Assembly: GCA_022885665.1 (NCBI GenBank)
Contig: JAGQDJ010000159.1
Location: forward strand, 59,613-123,612
Direction of reading: 5' to 3'
DNA: 64,000 nucleotides
Source: Triops longicaudatus
Taxonomy: Eukaryota; Arthropoda; Branchiopoda; Notostraca; Triopsidae
Shown: positions 10,360 to 25,800 of the stretch, one piece after another
How positions within the stretch are numbered: position 1 is the first letter of the stretch
How the letters are laid out: each line of letters opens with the position of its first letter
Translations under genes and position numbers: made by a program
Notes under the pieces: model-generated
What the model saw: the letters and a program-made list of their open reading frames with translations, nothing else
Databases searched by the model: none
Told to the model about the DNA's origin: nothing

Positions 10360-13300
10360 TTTATATACAGTGCCACTTTTCCCAATAATTCCTAAATTAA
10401 AACCAAACAACAATTTACGACTTTGACGTGTGAGCTGAATTGCATGGATTTACTTGCCAGTCGCGAACACGAGCGGTGCCAATGTTGTTGGGAACTTTAT
10501 TTATATTTTGATAAAACATGTGACGTGTTACACGGCAAGTTCGTTGATTGGTACTGCCACCTATGGGGAAAACTTTTAGAAGCATAGAAAAATGAAACAA
10601 GTGAGATGAGTTAGGTGGGAAACAAAACTATCGTATTGTATTTTTTTAAATACAACATTATTTCTCTTAGCAACTTAATTTTTAAAATACATTTACTCGG
10701 CTGTCACTCTACAGTAGCCTTTCGTTTTTGCAAATGATACCCTGGAAGGTAATACGCTTAGGAGTGTAGTCCAAAGATCCAGAGAGAATGTATATTTCTG
10801 AGGACTCCTACAATAAAATCTCCAGGGAAACCTTGAAAGGCGAGAAAATCACTACTTGTTAGCGAGAGCAGGTTTCGAGTGAGTTGAAATTTCAGTTGCA
10901 ACATTCCGTATTAGTCGCCGTAACAGTTCGGCCTAAAATAGCGAGTCTGTGGATATGAAAGGTTAGAACTAAAACGGCAGTTCAAATTTGTTATGAAAAA
11001 ACGCAGACAAGCAATTGTCCTGACCAACACAAAAGCATTCTCCATTGAAAGAAGAACGAAATGTGGGCTATATAACACACCCAATGCAATGTAGCGGCGA
11101 CAGCTGGGGAGCTGGATATCGACATGCAGCTCCTATCGTTAAATGTCATTGCCCAAGCTGTACGGCTCAACTTTCAAGGCGAAGAGGATGGAAGAGATTG
11201 AGGATCTCACACCATTTTTGTTGAGCAGCAAACTATAGGCCTACATCGTTCAGCTCATTTTGTAAGGATTTCGGCTTAGGAATGTAAAAACTTGACTCGT
11301 GCCAGTATCCTCTTACAATACGCTGCGCGCCTGGGTTTGTATTCATCTTTCCAAATCCGTGATCAAGTTAGCAGCTTGACGTGTGACATTGTGGTCTGAC
11401 GGATGGACAGCAAAGAAAGAGTCAGGTTAGGGGGTCCTACCTTGACAACAATGGAGAAATTCGAAGGTCCTTTGGGGAAGAACAGGGGCCAGCAGATGCT
11501 TTCAAATTGATGTTTTCAAACGTCTAAATTGTTAGGGCAAGGTTTTCACAGCACGCAGTCGGAATAGGGTACACAATACCTTATTGATATTTCTTCCTCA
11601 CCCATTAAATTGCAAACAGGATGTTCTTTGCTCCAACGTATGGTGCAGTACTTCTTTGGCTGCGCTAACTATCCTATGGGCATGATGGCCACGTGGTTCC
11701 GTGCTGTGTTTGCCGTAGCGAAGATAGAAACAGTCCACGAGCATCCACTTAGGCTCAGTTTGCTCGTAGTGCAGTGCGCTAGCGCACGGGCCCGTGTTTG
11801 CGTTGCGGATACGTAGCGGTCTGCTAGGATCACAGTGAAGAAAAACATTGCTCCGGTAGAATTCCTTGTATTTCAGGCCGAGTGCTTAGCTCAGATAACA
11901 TAGAAGAAAACTCATGTGTTTGGAATGGGTTTTGTAGAGTCGCCTCTGCACCGGGAATCTCAATTCGGAATTTGGGCATTTTTCTCAACCACATCTGAAC
12001 CGTTTTAGGGAATCAAGATTTGTCGTGTTTTTTTAAGTACTGGGTGATCTTCAACTCGAGTTGTTTTAGACCGACAATGCATCCTATTCCTATGCAAAGC
12101 TGATGGAGCTCCCTCAAAATCGTGATGTGCTAGGACATTCTGTAGCAGCGGGAAATTGCATCTCGGTGGGAGATGCCTATTTAGTGAATCGTGTAGGTTA
12201 CATTTATACAAAGGAGAAAATTGGGAAGAGTTGATAGTACCACCGGCATTTGCTTTGCTTAACCGTCTTGGAGGCGAAACCTCTGAAATTCCTATTAGAC
12301 CACGCAGATCTTGTCAAAGCGTACGCTAGTTGGGTTATGAAGCCCTGTTCCTCTCGTATCGCCAAATTGGCCGAACTTGTTCTGGATTGGTTTCCGCTTG
12401 TGGCAACGACAGTTCCTTCTCAACTCGTGAACCGCAATTAGTGTAGTTAGAAAATATGTAACAAGTCAACAACTTTGCTCTTCAACAAGTCGAACTTTGC
12501 GAAGCATGGTGGGTGCAAGAAGCCGGGGGGGACTTCATTGCAAGCGTGCTAGGAATGTTTTCTAAAGCCAGTCTAGAAAATTCTCGACGCCCTGGAAGTA
12601 GTTACTCGTAAGGTGAAAAATTGTGCGTAGGAAATCTCATTTTGTTTTTATAGCCGGCACTCTCTCGTGGGCTTTTATGGCCCCTGAGATTGATTTAGCC
12701 AGAAAAAAATATTGTGTTAGCGTGAAAAGCTTTTGCCTCTGCTTGTCCTTCATCAAGGGAGTTGGCGACGAAGAGGTGTCATTGCCTATCACGTTTACCA
12801 CTGTTGGAGGAGCCGTAGACGCCGTAAGCCCCCGCCGAAGTAAATTGAGCTAGTGTATGTAACAACTTAAACGCTGAAGGACAAAAGACGCTTCCGTTCC
12901 ATCTAAAGCTCGCGGAGACTGCTATAAAACAGAGTACTGACAGCAAATGACTTCCGTAGAAGACAGTCGTCAGAAACGAAGACATAAGGCTGGATGAAAA
13001 GGATAGATTTGCATACGGACTTTGCCTTTGCTGACAAAACTCCACTTTTTGCACAACTGACAAGCCATACATTTTAGTCAACATCGATTTTGCGTGCCAT
13101 CATAAAAGACGCTGAAGTAGAGAATAAGCAGATGTGCGATAAGTGGCAAAATTTTTCAAAATTCGAACAGTTAACTGGCTGTCATTCCCAAGGTGCGAGC
13201 GTATCCTGTGCGTGCAGGCTGTTTCGGCAGAGCGGAACAGAACAAATCGGATATTTCCCAGAAAGTGTCTGTAATGGTGTGTGATCCCGTGCGCTTGCTG

Positions 13301-13813
13301 TATGATCTAATGCAAGTCACATCGTGTGGTTGCTTCATTTGTATTCCTGCGTAACTACTTCTTGTGAACAAGTTGTACTGTGCAGCACGGTAGTTCTGTA
13401 CATGAGAGTTCACTTGGGAGCGCCTCAACAAGCTAACCTTGCATCTTGCCTGGACTCCTATCCCGAAGGCTTCGGTAATCTAGAGATTAGCGTCCATATT
13501 CACTTTACCTCGAAAGAGATTGGAGTTCCGTGTTTCCCGCGCATTAACTTGTCGCTCAGATCTCTGAGCGAAGCTCTTGGACAGTATTGAGAGCCGTAAT
13601 TTTTGAAGAGAAAGAAAGCAATTACAACTGGTGTGATAGCAAGTCCATAGGTACCAATTTCTTAGAAAAAGAAATCACTCGTGGTGTGTTCTCACCGATT
13701 CCGGGCATCGAAGCTTGAAAGAAGAGAAGTGTCGTTTTTTCAAGTGCTAATGGTTTCACTCAAGTGTAAGTTCAACTTGCTTGGAGCCTGAAAAACCTGA
13801 CGAAGAAGCCAAC
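10360..13813. other. Intergenic, no supported gene
   Basis: This stretch runs from the 5' side of syntaxin-18 to the candidate first exon of the Dpr gene. Frames of 60-100 codons occur on both strands, but none shows family motifs, consistent composition or splice context. The promoter of the Dpr gene may lie near its right end if the exon at 13814 is real. Confidence 0.5.
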
Positions 13814-16800
13814 ATGCTAGGAACGAATTGTAAAAGTTGTGGGCTTGGGATATTGGTTATATTTGGACTAGCAGCCGCAGGTTTGTGTACAAAATATTAT
13901 CTATGTTCTATTGAAACCAGTTACGCTAAAAGTTGCTGAAATTTGTAACAGCTTACATGCAGAAGTTTATATTGGTGTGTAGGTCCATTATTCGCCTCAA
14001 ATTGGCGGATAACACTCAAGGATATTTCCAAAAAGGCCATTCAATATATTATCAAATTATGTTGGATCCAAAGTATGCTAATTATAAAGAAAGTTTTTAA
14101 TTTTGAATAAACAAAAGTTTGAGTCAAGCAGATACACCTCAAGACATTTTTCCTCTAAATTTTATTGTGAAACCAATTGAAAGAGTCTCTTTAACGGAGG
14201 ATTTCTCCGGTGATTATGCAAAATTTATTCTTCGGATCTGTTTTTCCTCTCTTACAGAAAAGGCACGGAAAATTATGTTCTGTACGCAATTTTAAAATTC
14301 TAACGTCTTGAAAAAGTGGAAAAAATGTGTCAATGTGTTTAAAATTGAGAAAAAGATAATGAAAATCTTGACGATTTACTCTAGATATAAATTAGAAAAC
14401 TTTACTTTCATCTTGCCTTTTGTAACAATTCGAATGCTTTTTGCAAAAACTGTCACCCAAAATCCTTCATGAGAATGTGAATGCCGGGGCATTAAAATGT
14501 CATTTTTGTGGAATAGCTAAGCGGGGGATACTTTGAACGCAATTCCAAGATCTTCGTGAAGCTGCAGTTGGTTTCATGTGTTGAAAATAATTCGATCAAG
14601 GTCCACCTTTAGCTTGTTGTGTGCTTGCAGATTAAAAATAAAGTAGCTTAGAAGAGCAGCTTAACAGCCACGGGACTTCTTCATGGTTGTGCCTCTTTTG
14701 CATGAAAATGAGAATTGAGTTGACTCTTGGTTTAACGAAGCGTCGCTGGTGTGTTTTGCGTTCTGAGACAACCCCGGTCTCCAGTTATGACAGTTTCCCC
14801 TTTGGTCCCTAAAGTTTGCACGACTGAAGAAAACAGTTCAGCAAAGAGAATTATAGAGCTGTTTGGGGCTTAAGCATTGGATTAAACTTGGGATTTGAGA
14901 AGAGCTAGTAAAACCTAGGCCACATCGTGTCAAACGCACTACGAGGGATTGTAGAATGCATCATTACATATGCGTCGTGTCGGAATCTCGCTCTGCTCAC
15001 ATCCCCCTTTCTTCCTCATGGGTAGCTAGGTTCACAAAGGATTCCTCGCGCTTGAATAGTAAACTTGAGAGAAGAAGATAAGTGCTACAAGTCGGTATGT
15101 ATGCTATGTTCTGCTTAGAATTGCTTGACTAAGGGCTTCCATGTCGTGGTAGGGGACGTGGACGTGACGGTAAACAAAGCTTTGGTTGTGTAGCGTCTAC
15201 AGCCATGACGTGTTGATGCACTTCCGGAATAATAATATTTACTGTAATTGCCTAGCAAAGTTCACTATCCAGGGAGTATTGTTGTAAAGGTGCTGTTGCA
15301 CATGATGACCCAACTAGGTAATTAAGATGGGTTTACCTTAATAAGATCTTCGAGTTCGTCGCTTTCCCTCCTTACGTAATGCGTGCGCCAGTCGTGTGGG
15401 TGTCGTGTGACCTGAAGACACAGGTTTCTACTCTACTTTTGGTACTGGCTTTTCTAGTTGGAAACGTTTTGGGATTTTCAGAGCTTGTACTTTATAATGA
15501 GGTATGGGCTTGAGGATAACCGTTCGGCGTCTTACAAAGGGATTGACTAATTTCATTAGAAACCCTCCAGCGCCGACCCTTCTCTATGATGGAAACAGCT
15601 CAGTTTTATTGAACACAAAATCAGAACTATGTGTTGTTTTTACTTGAGGCTCAATGAAGCTCCAAGAATCTTATTACTTACAACAGAGACATGGCCTAAG
15701 GCTTGTACCCGCTTTTGTAAGGTCTAAGAAATTTTACTGTTGGAAAAACATAGTGAAAGAGGGACGGGACTGTTCTTAGATGGACTGTTCTTGACAAAAG
15801 TAAACACAACGTTTTAAAACGTGGCCATGTTTCGAAATGGTTTTAAAGCCCCGGTATCCACAAACCTCTTATGGAGAATAAGGTGCAAATTTTCAGACAT
15901 CATGCTGGAAAAATGGTTAAAAATCAAAGAAACTGTTGTGACAATAAGTTTGGGTTGCAGTTTGAGGTTTTGGGCTGCATTTTTTATTTCAAGAAGCTTT
16001 TGCAAAATTTGTAAAAACAGTTGAAATTTGCAAAAAAAAAAATATTTATTTATTTATTTATTTTTTATTTTATTTTTTATACGGGAAAATGAAAATCAGG
16101 ACCTCCTCTCCCCGAATGAAACTATGTCTCGATTCGGTTTTTGAAAAATACCGAAATTTGCGTATATCGGGGCCTTAACGAGGCTTAAGTGGTGAAGTTT
16201 AACAGAAGTGTGTTTGGTTCGCCGACTTCTTGATCATGTGCGTGTTTCCACACAGCAAATGGTCTTGATTTCAGATCGAATTTCGCTTTCAAGCTGCCTA
16301 AAAAGGTTTAGTATACGCGTTGCTAAAATCGAATGCACTTTATTCATTTCCTCCAGGAAATCACAAAACTACTTGCCGGGAATGCCTAAAAGACACATGT
16401 CATTTTTTAGCGTGATAATAATCTTTTGTAAATAGGAACTTCTTTTTTTGTACATTTCTTTCTTCCTCTTTCCCTCCTTGTCAGCATGTTTCAGGATAAA
16501 AGCTGATGGTCTAACTTGATGAAATAATCACTCGAGATTGACAGTGGTAGATGGAGACTTGTGATAAAATCCAATTCCACAGGAAATAAACGAGTGTCCA
16601 GGCATATACTAGTAACTTCGTTTATTTGTATTTCTTCATTTTACTTTCAGCAATTATGCCGTTGGAAATCGACTTCAGCATGGAAATTTCATGAAAAGAG
16701 GTCCGTATGCTATAACCAAAGCGTGAAAAGTAAAGCGTGTTACTTTGCCCTCTTTCGTCCCGAATTTCAGCTTCTAGGTATTACGAGCTTTAAATTCTCC

Positions 16801-19800
16801 TGCTTATACCACATGCCTTTTTCGAGTAGCGTGACAGGTGAACGAACAATATACACCAGCTAGTTATTTGAGTTCGTTACACTTAAGCCGAATTGCTTGG
16901 TTTCTAGCCATTCGGCAGAACGTGTATGCTTTATAGAAGAAACCGCTTATTTGGGTATTGTACTACCAGGACAGAGGGCACAAGGTTGCGTAAAATTGTC
17001 GTATGTCACGCTGTAGCGAACAGTCCGGAAGCTGGCCACGGCTGCACATGGAGCTTAGCGATTCCTTGGTCTGTGTAGCTTCAAGCATGGCACATAAAGT
17101 TTTCTAACCAGCGGAGCCGGTGCTGTCCCGAACGTAGAAAGCCTGGAATAGTGACCTGACAATAATTTCATGGTCTGCATACACGAAGAATATGACAAGT
17201 GTTTCGTGGGAATGTGGCAAGACTGCTTGCTAGTGCGTATAAATAGAGAAGATAGGAGCAAAGCTTACCTATTTTATTTCGCCAATTACACTTTCACAAT
17301 TAAACTTTAACTAGCAACAGTTATAACGGAGAACAACTTAAACAAAATTTGTTGCTGGTAAACCGCAAATATTTGGAGCTGGAAGAAATTAGATATCCAA
17401 TAAATAAAGCAGTCTAGTGGAAAATAATTTCGTGGGTTAAAACAGAGATTACACAAGGAAATAAACTCTAACTCCCCCCACTTGCCTATGGGAAAAGATT
17501 TTACTAATATATTGCGGGGCAAAACAATAATTATGAAATACACCAACTGCTCACCCATTAGCTCTCCAATGTGATTTTTCTTAAAAAATGTAGAAACAAA
17601 GAGAAATATTTTGGTACGAATCTAATGAAAGCGCTTTATACGAGAGGCATTATTTTGTGTTAGCTGTCAAATTTACGCAGCGTAGCACATGGCACGTGAC
17701 ATGTTTCGTATGTCTGAACCACGTACATTACAGCGTTGCCCTTTTAGATCAACCATACCTAATGCAAATAACGATCAGTACCCTTTAGTAGAAACATTAT
17801 TAGATTTACCCCATATTTTTACGTGAACCTAAATGCGTGAATTACTGTAGACTTCCTCCTTTTTTAACAACGACGTAGGCTTTCGCATGTTGCCGTACTC
17901 GTTCTTATCTATCTGTCAGATTATACATGCTTGTATCAATAAAGTTAATGCTAACGAGAAATTGGCGTGAATTTCAAGCGTGGGAAGAGTTTTGATTTAA
18001 AAATTAAAAGAAAATTAGGAATTTCCATAAAAATCGAATACATGTCTAACTTATTAGCAAGATGTAAAGTTTGCATGTTTAACGTAAATTTATCTTTTAA
18101 AGACTTAGTTTGTGCACTATAGCTGCTAATTGTTTTGTTTTCGGATTAACCGGTTTTTCGTATATCCGGTGTTGGGTCAATTTCCGTAGCCAGCTGATAA
18201 AAAGGAATCCACAGTACATGACATTATTAATAAAGCAGTAAGCATGCATCATAACAAGCATGTAGATATTTTTTTATTTTGTCAATAAGCATGTAGTTTC
18301 TGTAAGAAAAAGCAAGTTTTTTAGAAGGTAATAAGCTACGCTCATGCCTACAAAGATGCAAACGAGATTTTTTAAAATCTAATTTAGCCTTTCTAGCTAG
18401 GCACAGTTATTGTTCCATGAAGTAATACAGGTTAAAATCATCCACGTTTCACGTTATATTTTTTCCATAACTAATTTAAGACTTATTTTTCAAATGATAC
18501 AAAGTGCATCTATTGTAAACGACACGTCGTCATTACGCGTTTAAAAATTTTAATTCCTTTCAAGCATAGATTAAATCAACGGATAGCAATTATACATTTT
18601 CATTTCATGTAATTTCATTTAATTTCTTTTTCCATTGTAGTGCACGCTAAGTGTAATAATCTTGATAGTAAGTCATTCCGAGTCTTCCCTGTACATTTAC
18701 TTGTATTAAAAAACTGTTGGCGGTGCTAAATTTTCCGTTCAGTGGACTGTGCGCCAATTTCTTAGCCTCTCCTTTATTTCTCAGAGTATCGGCAAACAAC
18801 ATGTAAGAAGTAGGAGTGAATCCTTCGGTTTTGTCCACTTCATTATTACTTCACTATCCTAATTGATCAAAGGCTTCGCCGTTCGTACAATGAAGAGGAT
18901 AAGACTTTGATCATCACGTCTTCATATTCCTAGGCTTTCTTGCACCCAAGCTTGAATTTATGGTTTATGCAAATCCCTATAATGGATTTGGGAAGTTTGA
19001 GGAAGGAGATAAAATGCAGCGCTATGAATGATAGCCAGTAGATGTATAAGTAAGCAGGGAAAAAGAAGCCAAATAAGTAAACCGAAATGCTCTAGACTAG
19101 AAGCTGCTTTGGTTTTGGGTCAAGTGAACCCTTTCACAAGCTGACCACGTTGCCTTATGTTGCGACGGAGGGTGGAGAAAAATGAAATGACTGAAATGTA
19201 AAAAAGAAACACTCCCTGAACAGTCGTTCACCTCAGAAAGAAAATTGCTTCTTATGGCTGCCAAGCTTCCAGCATCGCCAGACTATATGGCCAGTGATGA
19301 CTTCCAATCTCATTGGCAATTGTGAGACTTTTCCACGCTACCTCTTACCAATATCCAACCCAGCACGTTCCACGCCCTTTCGTTATTCCACTCAGACAAA
19401 AAGACATTACAATGACGATAATTTATGAGGTATTATTGTCAGATTTGCTTTTGAGTATTCCTGGACAATGGTCCGCTCTTCGATTTGCACATTAAGTTCC
19501 TGGAATTATAGGGTGCTCTAATTTGGGTCGTAAGTATGAAACGTCTTTCGAAATAGTTGGTAACCCCTCGTCGCAAGTTCGCTTGGGACCTAAACAAGAC
19601 AAATTGCATGCAAGCGTGCGGGATTCATTCCGTTTTCCCGTTGCTGCACCCCTGCCGCTCTATAGTAGCCTATGGATATTCCGTGAGCTCGACTTCAGCC
19701 ATTTCTACATTCTCATTTTCCAATTTCGCTTGTCGTAGTCGTATCCAAAAGCAATGGCCGTCTTACGCAGACTTGACGTCCGGTAACTTTATTCTACTTC

Positions 19801-22800
19801 TCCTGTCTACTTAAGAGCCTCTGGCTACTTCGGCAGAAACCTCGCACACAGTTTTGCACGGATCCTCAGTAGAAGCCCTTTTATCCAGGACTGTACGCAG
19901 GATTTCGGCTCGGGGGTTGTTATTGAAGTTTCGAGGGGACGTTTCCGTATGCATTTTTGGACACTAATTAGTAGCCTGTGTTCACTATAGTAAAAATAAA
20001 ATGACAGGGTGCTGTTAAAAACCCCTGTCCCCCTGGGTCCGGGGGTGCTTTTATCTGCTCTAGATCGTCGCTTAACCATCCATAATACAATGTAACCTCC
20101 CTTCTAAACAAAAAGTCGTTTTAAGGTCCCCGAATTATATAGGCCTAGTTGTGGAGATAATACATATAATATAACGAAATTCGGATATAACGAACAGTTT
20201 TTTTTATCCCAAGAGATTCGTTACATCCAGATTCCACGCTGTAACTGAGAAATTCCCCATCCCTCGAGGATGTATGTTAATTAGGTTTTACTGTATCAAA
20301 CTAAGTGAAAAATGTACACAGTAAATTCTCGTTATAGCGAACGCCCAAAGGGACAGAGAGCTTGCTCGTTATAGCCGACTGCCAGTAATAGCCAATATTA
20401 GCTTAAATGCCTTGTGCAGCAATGGGACCTTGTACAATACACAACAGACCCGTTGTCTATTATAAGTGGCATCAATCATAGTTAGGTTTTACTTGTATAA
20501 TAAATATTAAATTGCATTAATAATGGATAAATATAAGAGTTTGTACTTACTCACTGACTACAGTTGCCATCCTTATGCCTTTGTCGTTTTAACCGGCTTT
20601 CCGTTTATCCAGCCTAGGTCTTACAGAGGTTACATAAGGGGACTTCTGCTCTACTGAGCCTCAAATCGGCGTAAATGAATGGATTTTATTAAGTGCATTT
20701 TTAGGTGTTTAAATATCAGAGTTGACTACGAAATTGATAGAATATTTTTTGTTTCCTCTCTCCACGCTTCCCGTATGTGACTCTATAGTTGACGAAGTCT
20801 TGCGACGTTCTGTGGGACAGTGTGTTGTCCGCAGCCTCTGTTTTTCTGCTCATTAATCTTAGCATTTTATCCGACAAGTTTACTCTTGTTGTCAAGTTTT
20901 TTGGAGTATCCTTTCTCGCGGCTGGTACCAAGCGACTCCTTTCAAAAGCGAAAATTGTGTAGGGTCCATTTTGCAAGGGCTGAGACATTGTGGGCAGGCA
21001 TAGATTTGGTTTGGAAGAAGCTCTACTGTCGGTGCAAGGAGTCACGCAGCACATCACATTCGGAGCTCCCCAAAGCACTCTTGTCGCCGTCGTGAAGCTG
21101 AGAAGAGCCATGCATTTGGCTGTGGCGGAGCTAGATCCGCACAATTTCTTGCTCCTCGTGTGCTACACTGCATAAGCACTACTATAAGCTTTTTTGGTTA
21201 TGCGAGCGTCGAGTTCTGAGAGTGGCTGCCAAGCTAGCGATTATGTCTTGTCAGGCGTGAAAGCATAGTCACAACCAAAGCTCGAACATTATCGCTGCCA
21301 CGTGGCAAAACTAAACGAAACAGCTGCAACAATGCACCCTAGAGTGGGTTAAGCAACACCGTTTCGCACGGAGCATTATGGTGGTTACTCAAAGTTATGG
21401 CAACAGGGCGTGAGCTGTAACTGTCTTATACCGGTTTGGCGGATGAGAGATTCGCTCGTAACAATCGTCTTGTTTTTTCTTCGCGAGGGTTGTCAACAAG
21501 CGTCGCCGTGAAATTAATGTATGCAATATTTTGAAGAAAAACAATCTGAACTTTGCAACGCGGAAGGAGACTTGCGCGATCCCTTAGAGCTGTTCTTGAC
21601 TGTGAGGACATTAAAAAGCTTCTATACTGCCTTCAGGGCTGAGTAAATGAAGTCGTTAAAAAGCACTTTTTCCGCCGCGAAACTAATTGTGTTCCTTCTT
21701 CTTTTATTGATTGGAGCCCGCCTCTCCTGGCAATTGCTAATACGAATATTTGTATTCACTCCGCGGCGGAAGAAAGCTGTAAATATTTAATCTTGCGAGG
21801 CGCGAGAAGATGTCTATACAAATGAGCTCTCTATCTACTATATACATTTTCCATTCGACTCCAAAGAGTCGAATTTATTATCATGCTAACTTTAGCCTAG
21901 GGCAATAAGAAACCTACATCGTTGTTCAGTTACAGATGATTAGGTGAGCGGTTAGTGCCTCGTATATATGCGAACAATTAATTTTCCTCCGTCCATCCTT
22001 GATTGTTGCAATGACGACTGCGGCTCAAGTTCCGCAGATGTATTACCGCGCATCTGTTTGGGTTGATCATGCGGTAATAATGGTAAGATTAAGTCGTTCA
22101 CACAAAACAGGACTTTCCTACCAGTACGAGTGTGTCTTGAAGCTGCTTGGAAGAGCTACCAGCCAAATCCCTAGCCGAGGGAAGTGCCAGTTGAGATTTC
22201 TTCAAGCGGCCGTAAACATGGCGCTTGTCGTTTAGAAACTTTCAGCTCCCCGGCAGGCAAGGAGCTTGAACGCCAGTAGTTGGAGGATTAGCTGCCTCCT
22301 GGAGAACAAAAACTTTGGACAATGCAAATTAGTTGTAAATCAGATCTCGCTCGTTTTAACTCAATAGAAAAAAAGGAGTCAAGGGAGCGGAAGGGGACCA
22401 AGTAGCAAACAACAGCACAACTTGACTACGAAGCGTTTCGCCTTTTTTTCTGTTCGGCTGCAGCATCTTAATAGCATTACTTTGTTCTTTGGAGCAACGT
22501 TAAGTATAAAAATGAACAGCTAGCTGTGGAGTTTTACTTTTCTTTCTTGTTTTTTTTTTTGGCTTATTAACTTCCCTGGCTTTTTGTAACCGTTTGTCTC
22601 TGATAGACTAACTGCCAACTTAGTCTTTTTACTATCGTATTTTTGACTTTTTTTCGTGTGCGGAGGAAAACTAGTTTTGTATGTTTGCAGTCGCTGCGCA
22701 AGTTGCCTGGAAACTAATGTAATTGTAGATGACGCTGTTGGCTGATCAACTCGAATGCGTGTGGAAACTGTTCGGGTTGAGAGTAGGAACGGAGGAAGGG

Positions 22801-25800
22801 TGACAGGAGACAGCATTGAAACGTAATTGAAGATAAAGCTAGCTAGAGTAGTTCGATATAAAGCAGATCCCCGTGTCCAGTATACGAAACGGACGACCAC
22901 GTGTAAAACTGTATAGGAAGCTCCTATGATCACAGTATGGTCACAATTGCAGCGATAATACCGGTTATAAACTAGACGGATATAGAGAGCTTTCTTGAGA
23001 ACCGTTCCCCACCCTAAAGATTGGAATAGCAATACTCAACCCCTCCACAAAACTCGCTTCAGTCCCAAGAGATAAAAGTTGATAGATAGTTACGACGAAC
23101 AAGCTCGTCGACACCTCGCTACTCTGATCAGCATCTGACTTCTAAAGAAATCAATCCTTGCTATTTTACGCACTGATTTTAAGATGCTGCGCAAAACGAC
23201 ACATCGAGTAGTGTATAAAGTTCGCACCTAAAACAAAAACGTAACGAAAGTGCTTGTTCTTAGACGAACATTGCCAGGAACTAGTAAAATTTTTATTGGA
23301 ATGATTACAAACTTATCCAGCTGCTGTTTGTTCAATTGGAGTTGAATTACTCCATGAAGTCCAAGCAATAGAGGCGAACGTCTGCCAAGTGACTCCTTGT
23401 GTCTTCAATTGCTTATAACACTTAAAGCATGCTTGGGTGTTTCTTTTTGCCTTCTCGCTCTTGTGGGTATGTGTGTGTGTGTGTGTGGGCATGGCAAACC
23501 CTTAGCGACAGAGTAGCACGAGGACGTGCACTCCGTATATTCAAGCCAAATTGTTGGGGGATGTGAGGATATGACCGTCTGGTAGTGTCCGCACGGTGCG
23601 GCTACAGTGCACCCCGGCACCATTTACCCCACACTTCGGAACGACGTAGAATTGATGTCTGGCTGAGCAATCCGAGTCACATGACGCTGTATAGTATCAA
23701 TGAAATGGATCAAAGACAAGCAACGATCTTTTGTCACAATTGGTTTCTCTGCTTATTCACGCATGACAACCAAATCGTCCTAGTCATTTTTTCTTCGCCG
23801 TAGGCAGTGCTTGCGCGATGAGAGATTCTCAACCAAAACTAAGGGTTTTAGTGGAGCAGTTTAATTCGTAATATCATTTTTTCTTGTTCTTTCTTTGCCC
23901 ACGTGACGCTGGTGTCTTAGACAACCAACAATGCTGCTAAATTATTGAACCCTCAGAAGAACCGTGGTAACCTGAACCTCGTTAGTCTGGCACGTTGATT
24001 TATTCGATAGGCAAGTTTAGTTTCAAAACAGGGCTTTAGTATTGCCCCGCGGGTCAGTAATAAGATCATTCACACGGAATGGCACCACAACACAGAGAAA
24101 ATGATGGAAGTGAAAATGATGCATGTCAAAATGATGGAAGTTGCCTTTCAAACGAAACGCAGCTTAAGTGTCCATGCCTGCTCGAAACCTGACAAACTTT
24201 GAAAAACGTTTAGGCTGTTATGTGTTTATATTATGTATCCAGTACAAATAGCATCAGCACTGCCCATAGTTGTACACTGGTTTAAAAATTGTACGGAACT
24301 ATTTCGAGTCACTTTAGGTGCGGTAATATAGGAACACCTATATTAAGTGACAGTGAGTCGAAATTGCGTTGTGAAACAAGAAAGTACAATTGTATGGGAA
24401 AAAAGTTTCCCGGGCGACTAGTGACTAACGGTTTAATTAAAAAAAATAACCGCTCCTTTCGTGAAAAGATTTTTATTTCCTCGATGGGGTGTACTGTCCA
24501 CTAAAAAATACCAAGGAATTTTCAACTATAATGGTCGAAGAGCTCAGGATCTATATAATACCATTACATTGTTCGTCTAGTTTTTAGGTGTGGTATAGTT
24601 TTTTTTTTGTCTTTTTAGGGTATTACTAAATATGCTTTAGGTTGTATCCAAGCCTTATTTACTATAGTTTTTGAACTCGTGTGGTTTGATTTAATTTCTC
24701 GCTAAAGTTCCAGCATCAGTTCCGCTTGGTGTAATGGCAGATTGAATATCAGTAAAGTGGAGAAAAGTAATAAGAGCCTTATTGCTGGAAATTGTAGGAT
24801 TTTTGTAAACCAAATTCAGCCGGAGCAAGGTAAAAAAAAAGACGCCCTGATTCCCAATTACTCGGAATAGTTTGAAGAAAACATTGGGAAATAGCGAAGA
24901 CCAATGTTCTTCGCCGAGACAAGAGAGGAATGCATGTTCTGGAGCTTTTGTAATTCCGTTAGTTATGTTGGTGACTTGAGAATTACGAATTAGTGACGCC
25001 GGCACAGGCTGCATTACCCGGCTTATAAGAACAACTTTGGGAAGATATCACAACCAGAGTGGAAGGATTGAATGGCCGAACAACTTTCAAAATTAGCTGT
25101 AGCTATATATCGAGGAAATTGTGAAGAAAATACAGCAAGGCTTATTAGCTCTAGTAAATGGCTTAGTAGAAGGAAAAATCTGGTAACTAATTGTTATTTA
25201 TAAAACGTTGAAAGTCCTTAAGCTTTTATGGTGGAATTATTATCCGAGCGTCCAGGAATACATAGAAGAAACAGCAATTGCTGGTATTACTAGAGACAAA
25301 GAAAGCAGATTTAACACTCTGGTAGAATGTTTGAAAAAAATGAACAAGATTCAGCAGTTAAAGCAACTATACTTAAGGATAATCAGACATGTAAGGCCCC
25401 CAGCCCTACTTTTCATTCAGACATTGATTTATGACAAAGCAGAGGGTTTGAAATGATAATTCCCGTGGAAGAGCGGCTTATGTGAAAACTGGGAGTTTTG
25501 TTAGTCTTCGGACGAGATCTTTTGGAACGCTAAGTGTCCCTAAAACTTCACAATTTGCCAAATTAACAGCGGCCAATGGAAAACACTCTTATTTAACCAA
25601 GTTACCTTTTTCCGGTGGGAGGAGAGGTGGCGAAAGTTACTTCGTGCGACAACAGCTGGCATTTTAACCTACAGACCCTCCAAGATTTCTCGGTTTCTGC
25701 TTGCCAAAGGTTCCATAACTGTCGAGTGATGCTAAGTACGATGGCATAGTTGAAGTGGTTGCTGTATGCAAGAAACTTTTAATACAATTAGACTCAAAAT

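Noticed and set aside
20716..21144. Open frame of 142 codons on the minus strand
   Set aside because: Cys/Ser-rich mix without family resemblance; overlapping frames on the other strand are equally open.
22520..23032. Open frame of 170 codons on the minus strand
   Set aside because: No motif, no splice partner, and low-complexity Lys-rich end; looks like chance in an intron.
23466..23486. Short GT dinucleotide repeat
   Set aside because: Ordinary microsatellite, too short to be notable.
25208..25456. Frame MKVLKLLWWNYYPSVQEY, 82 codons
   Set aside because: No recognised domain, no flanking exons; probable chance frame.
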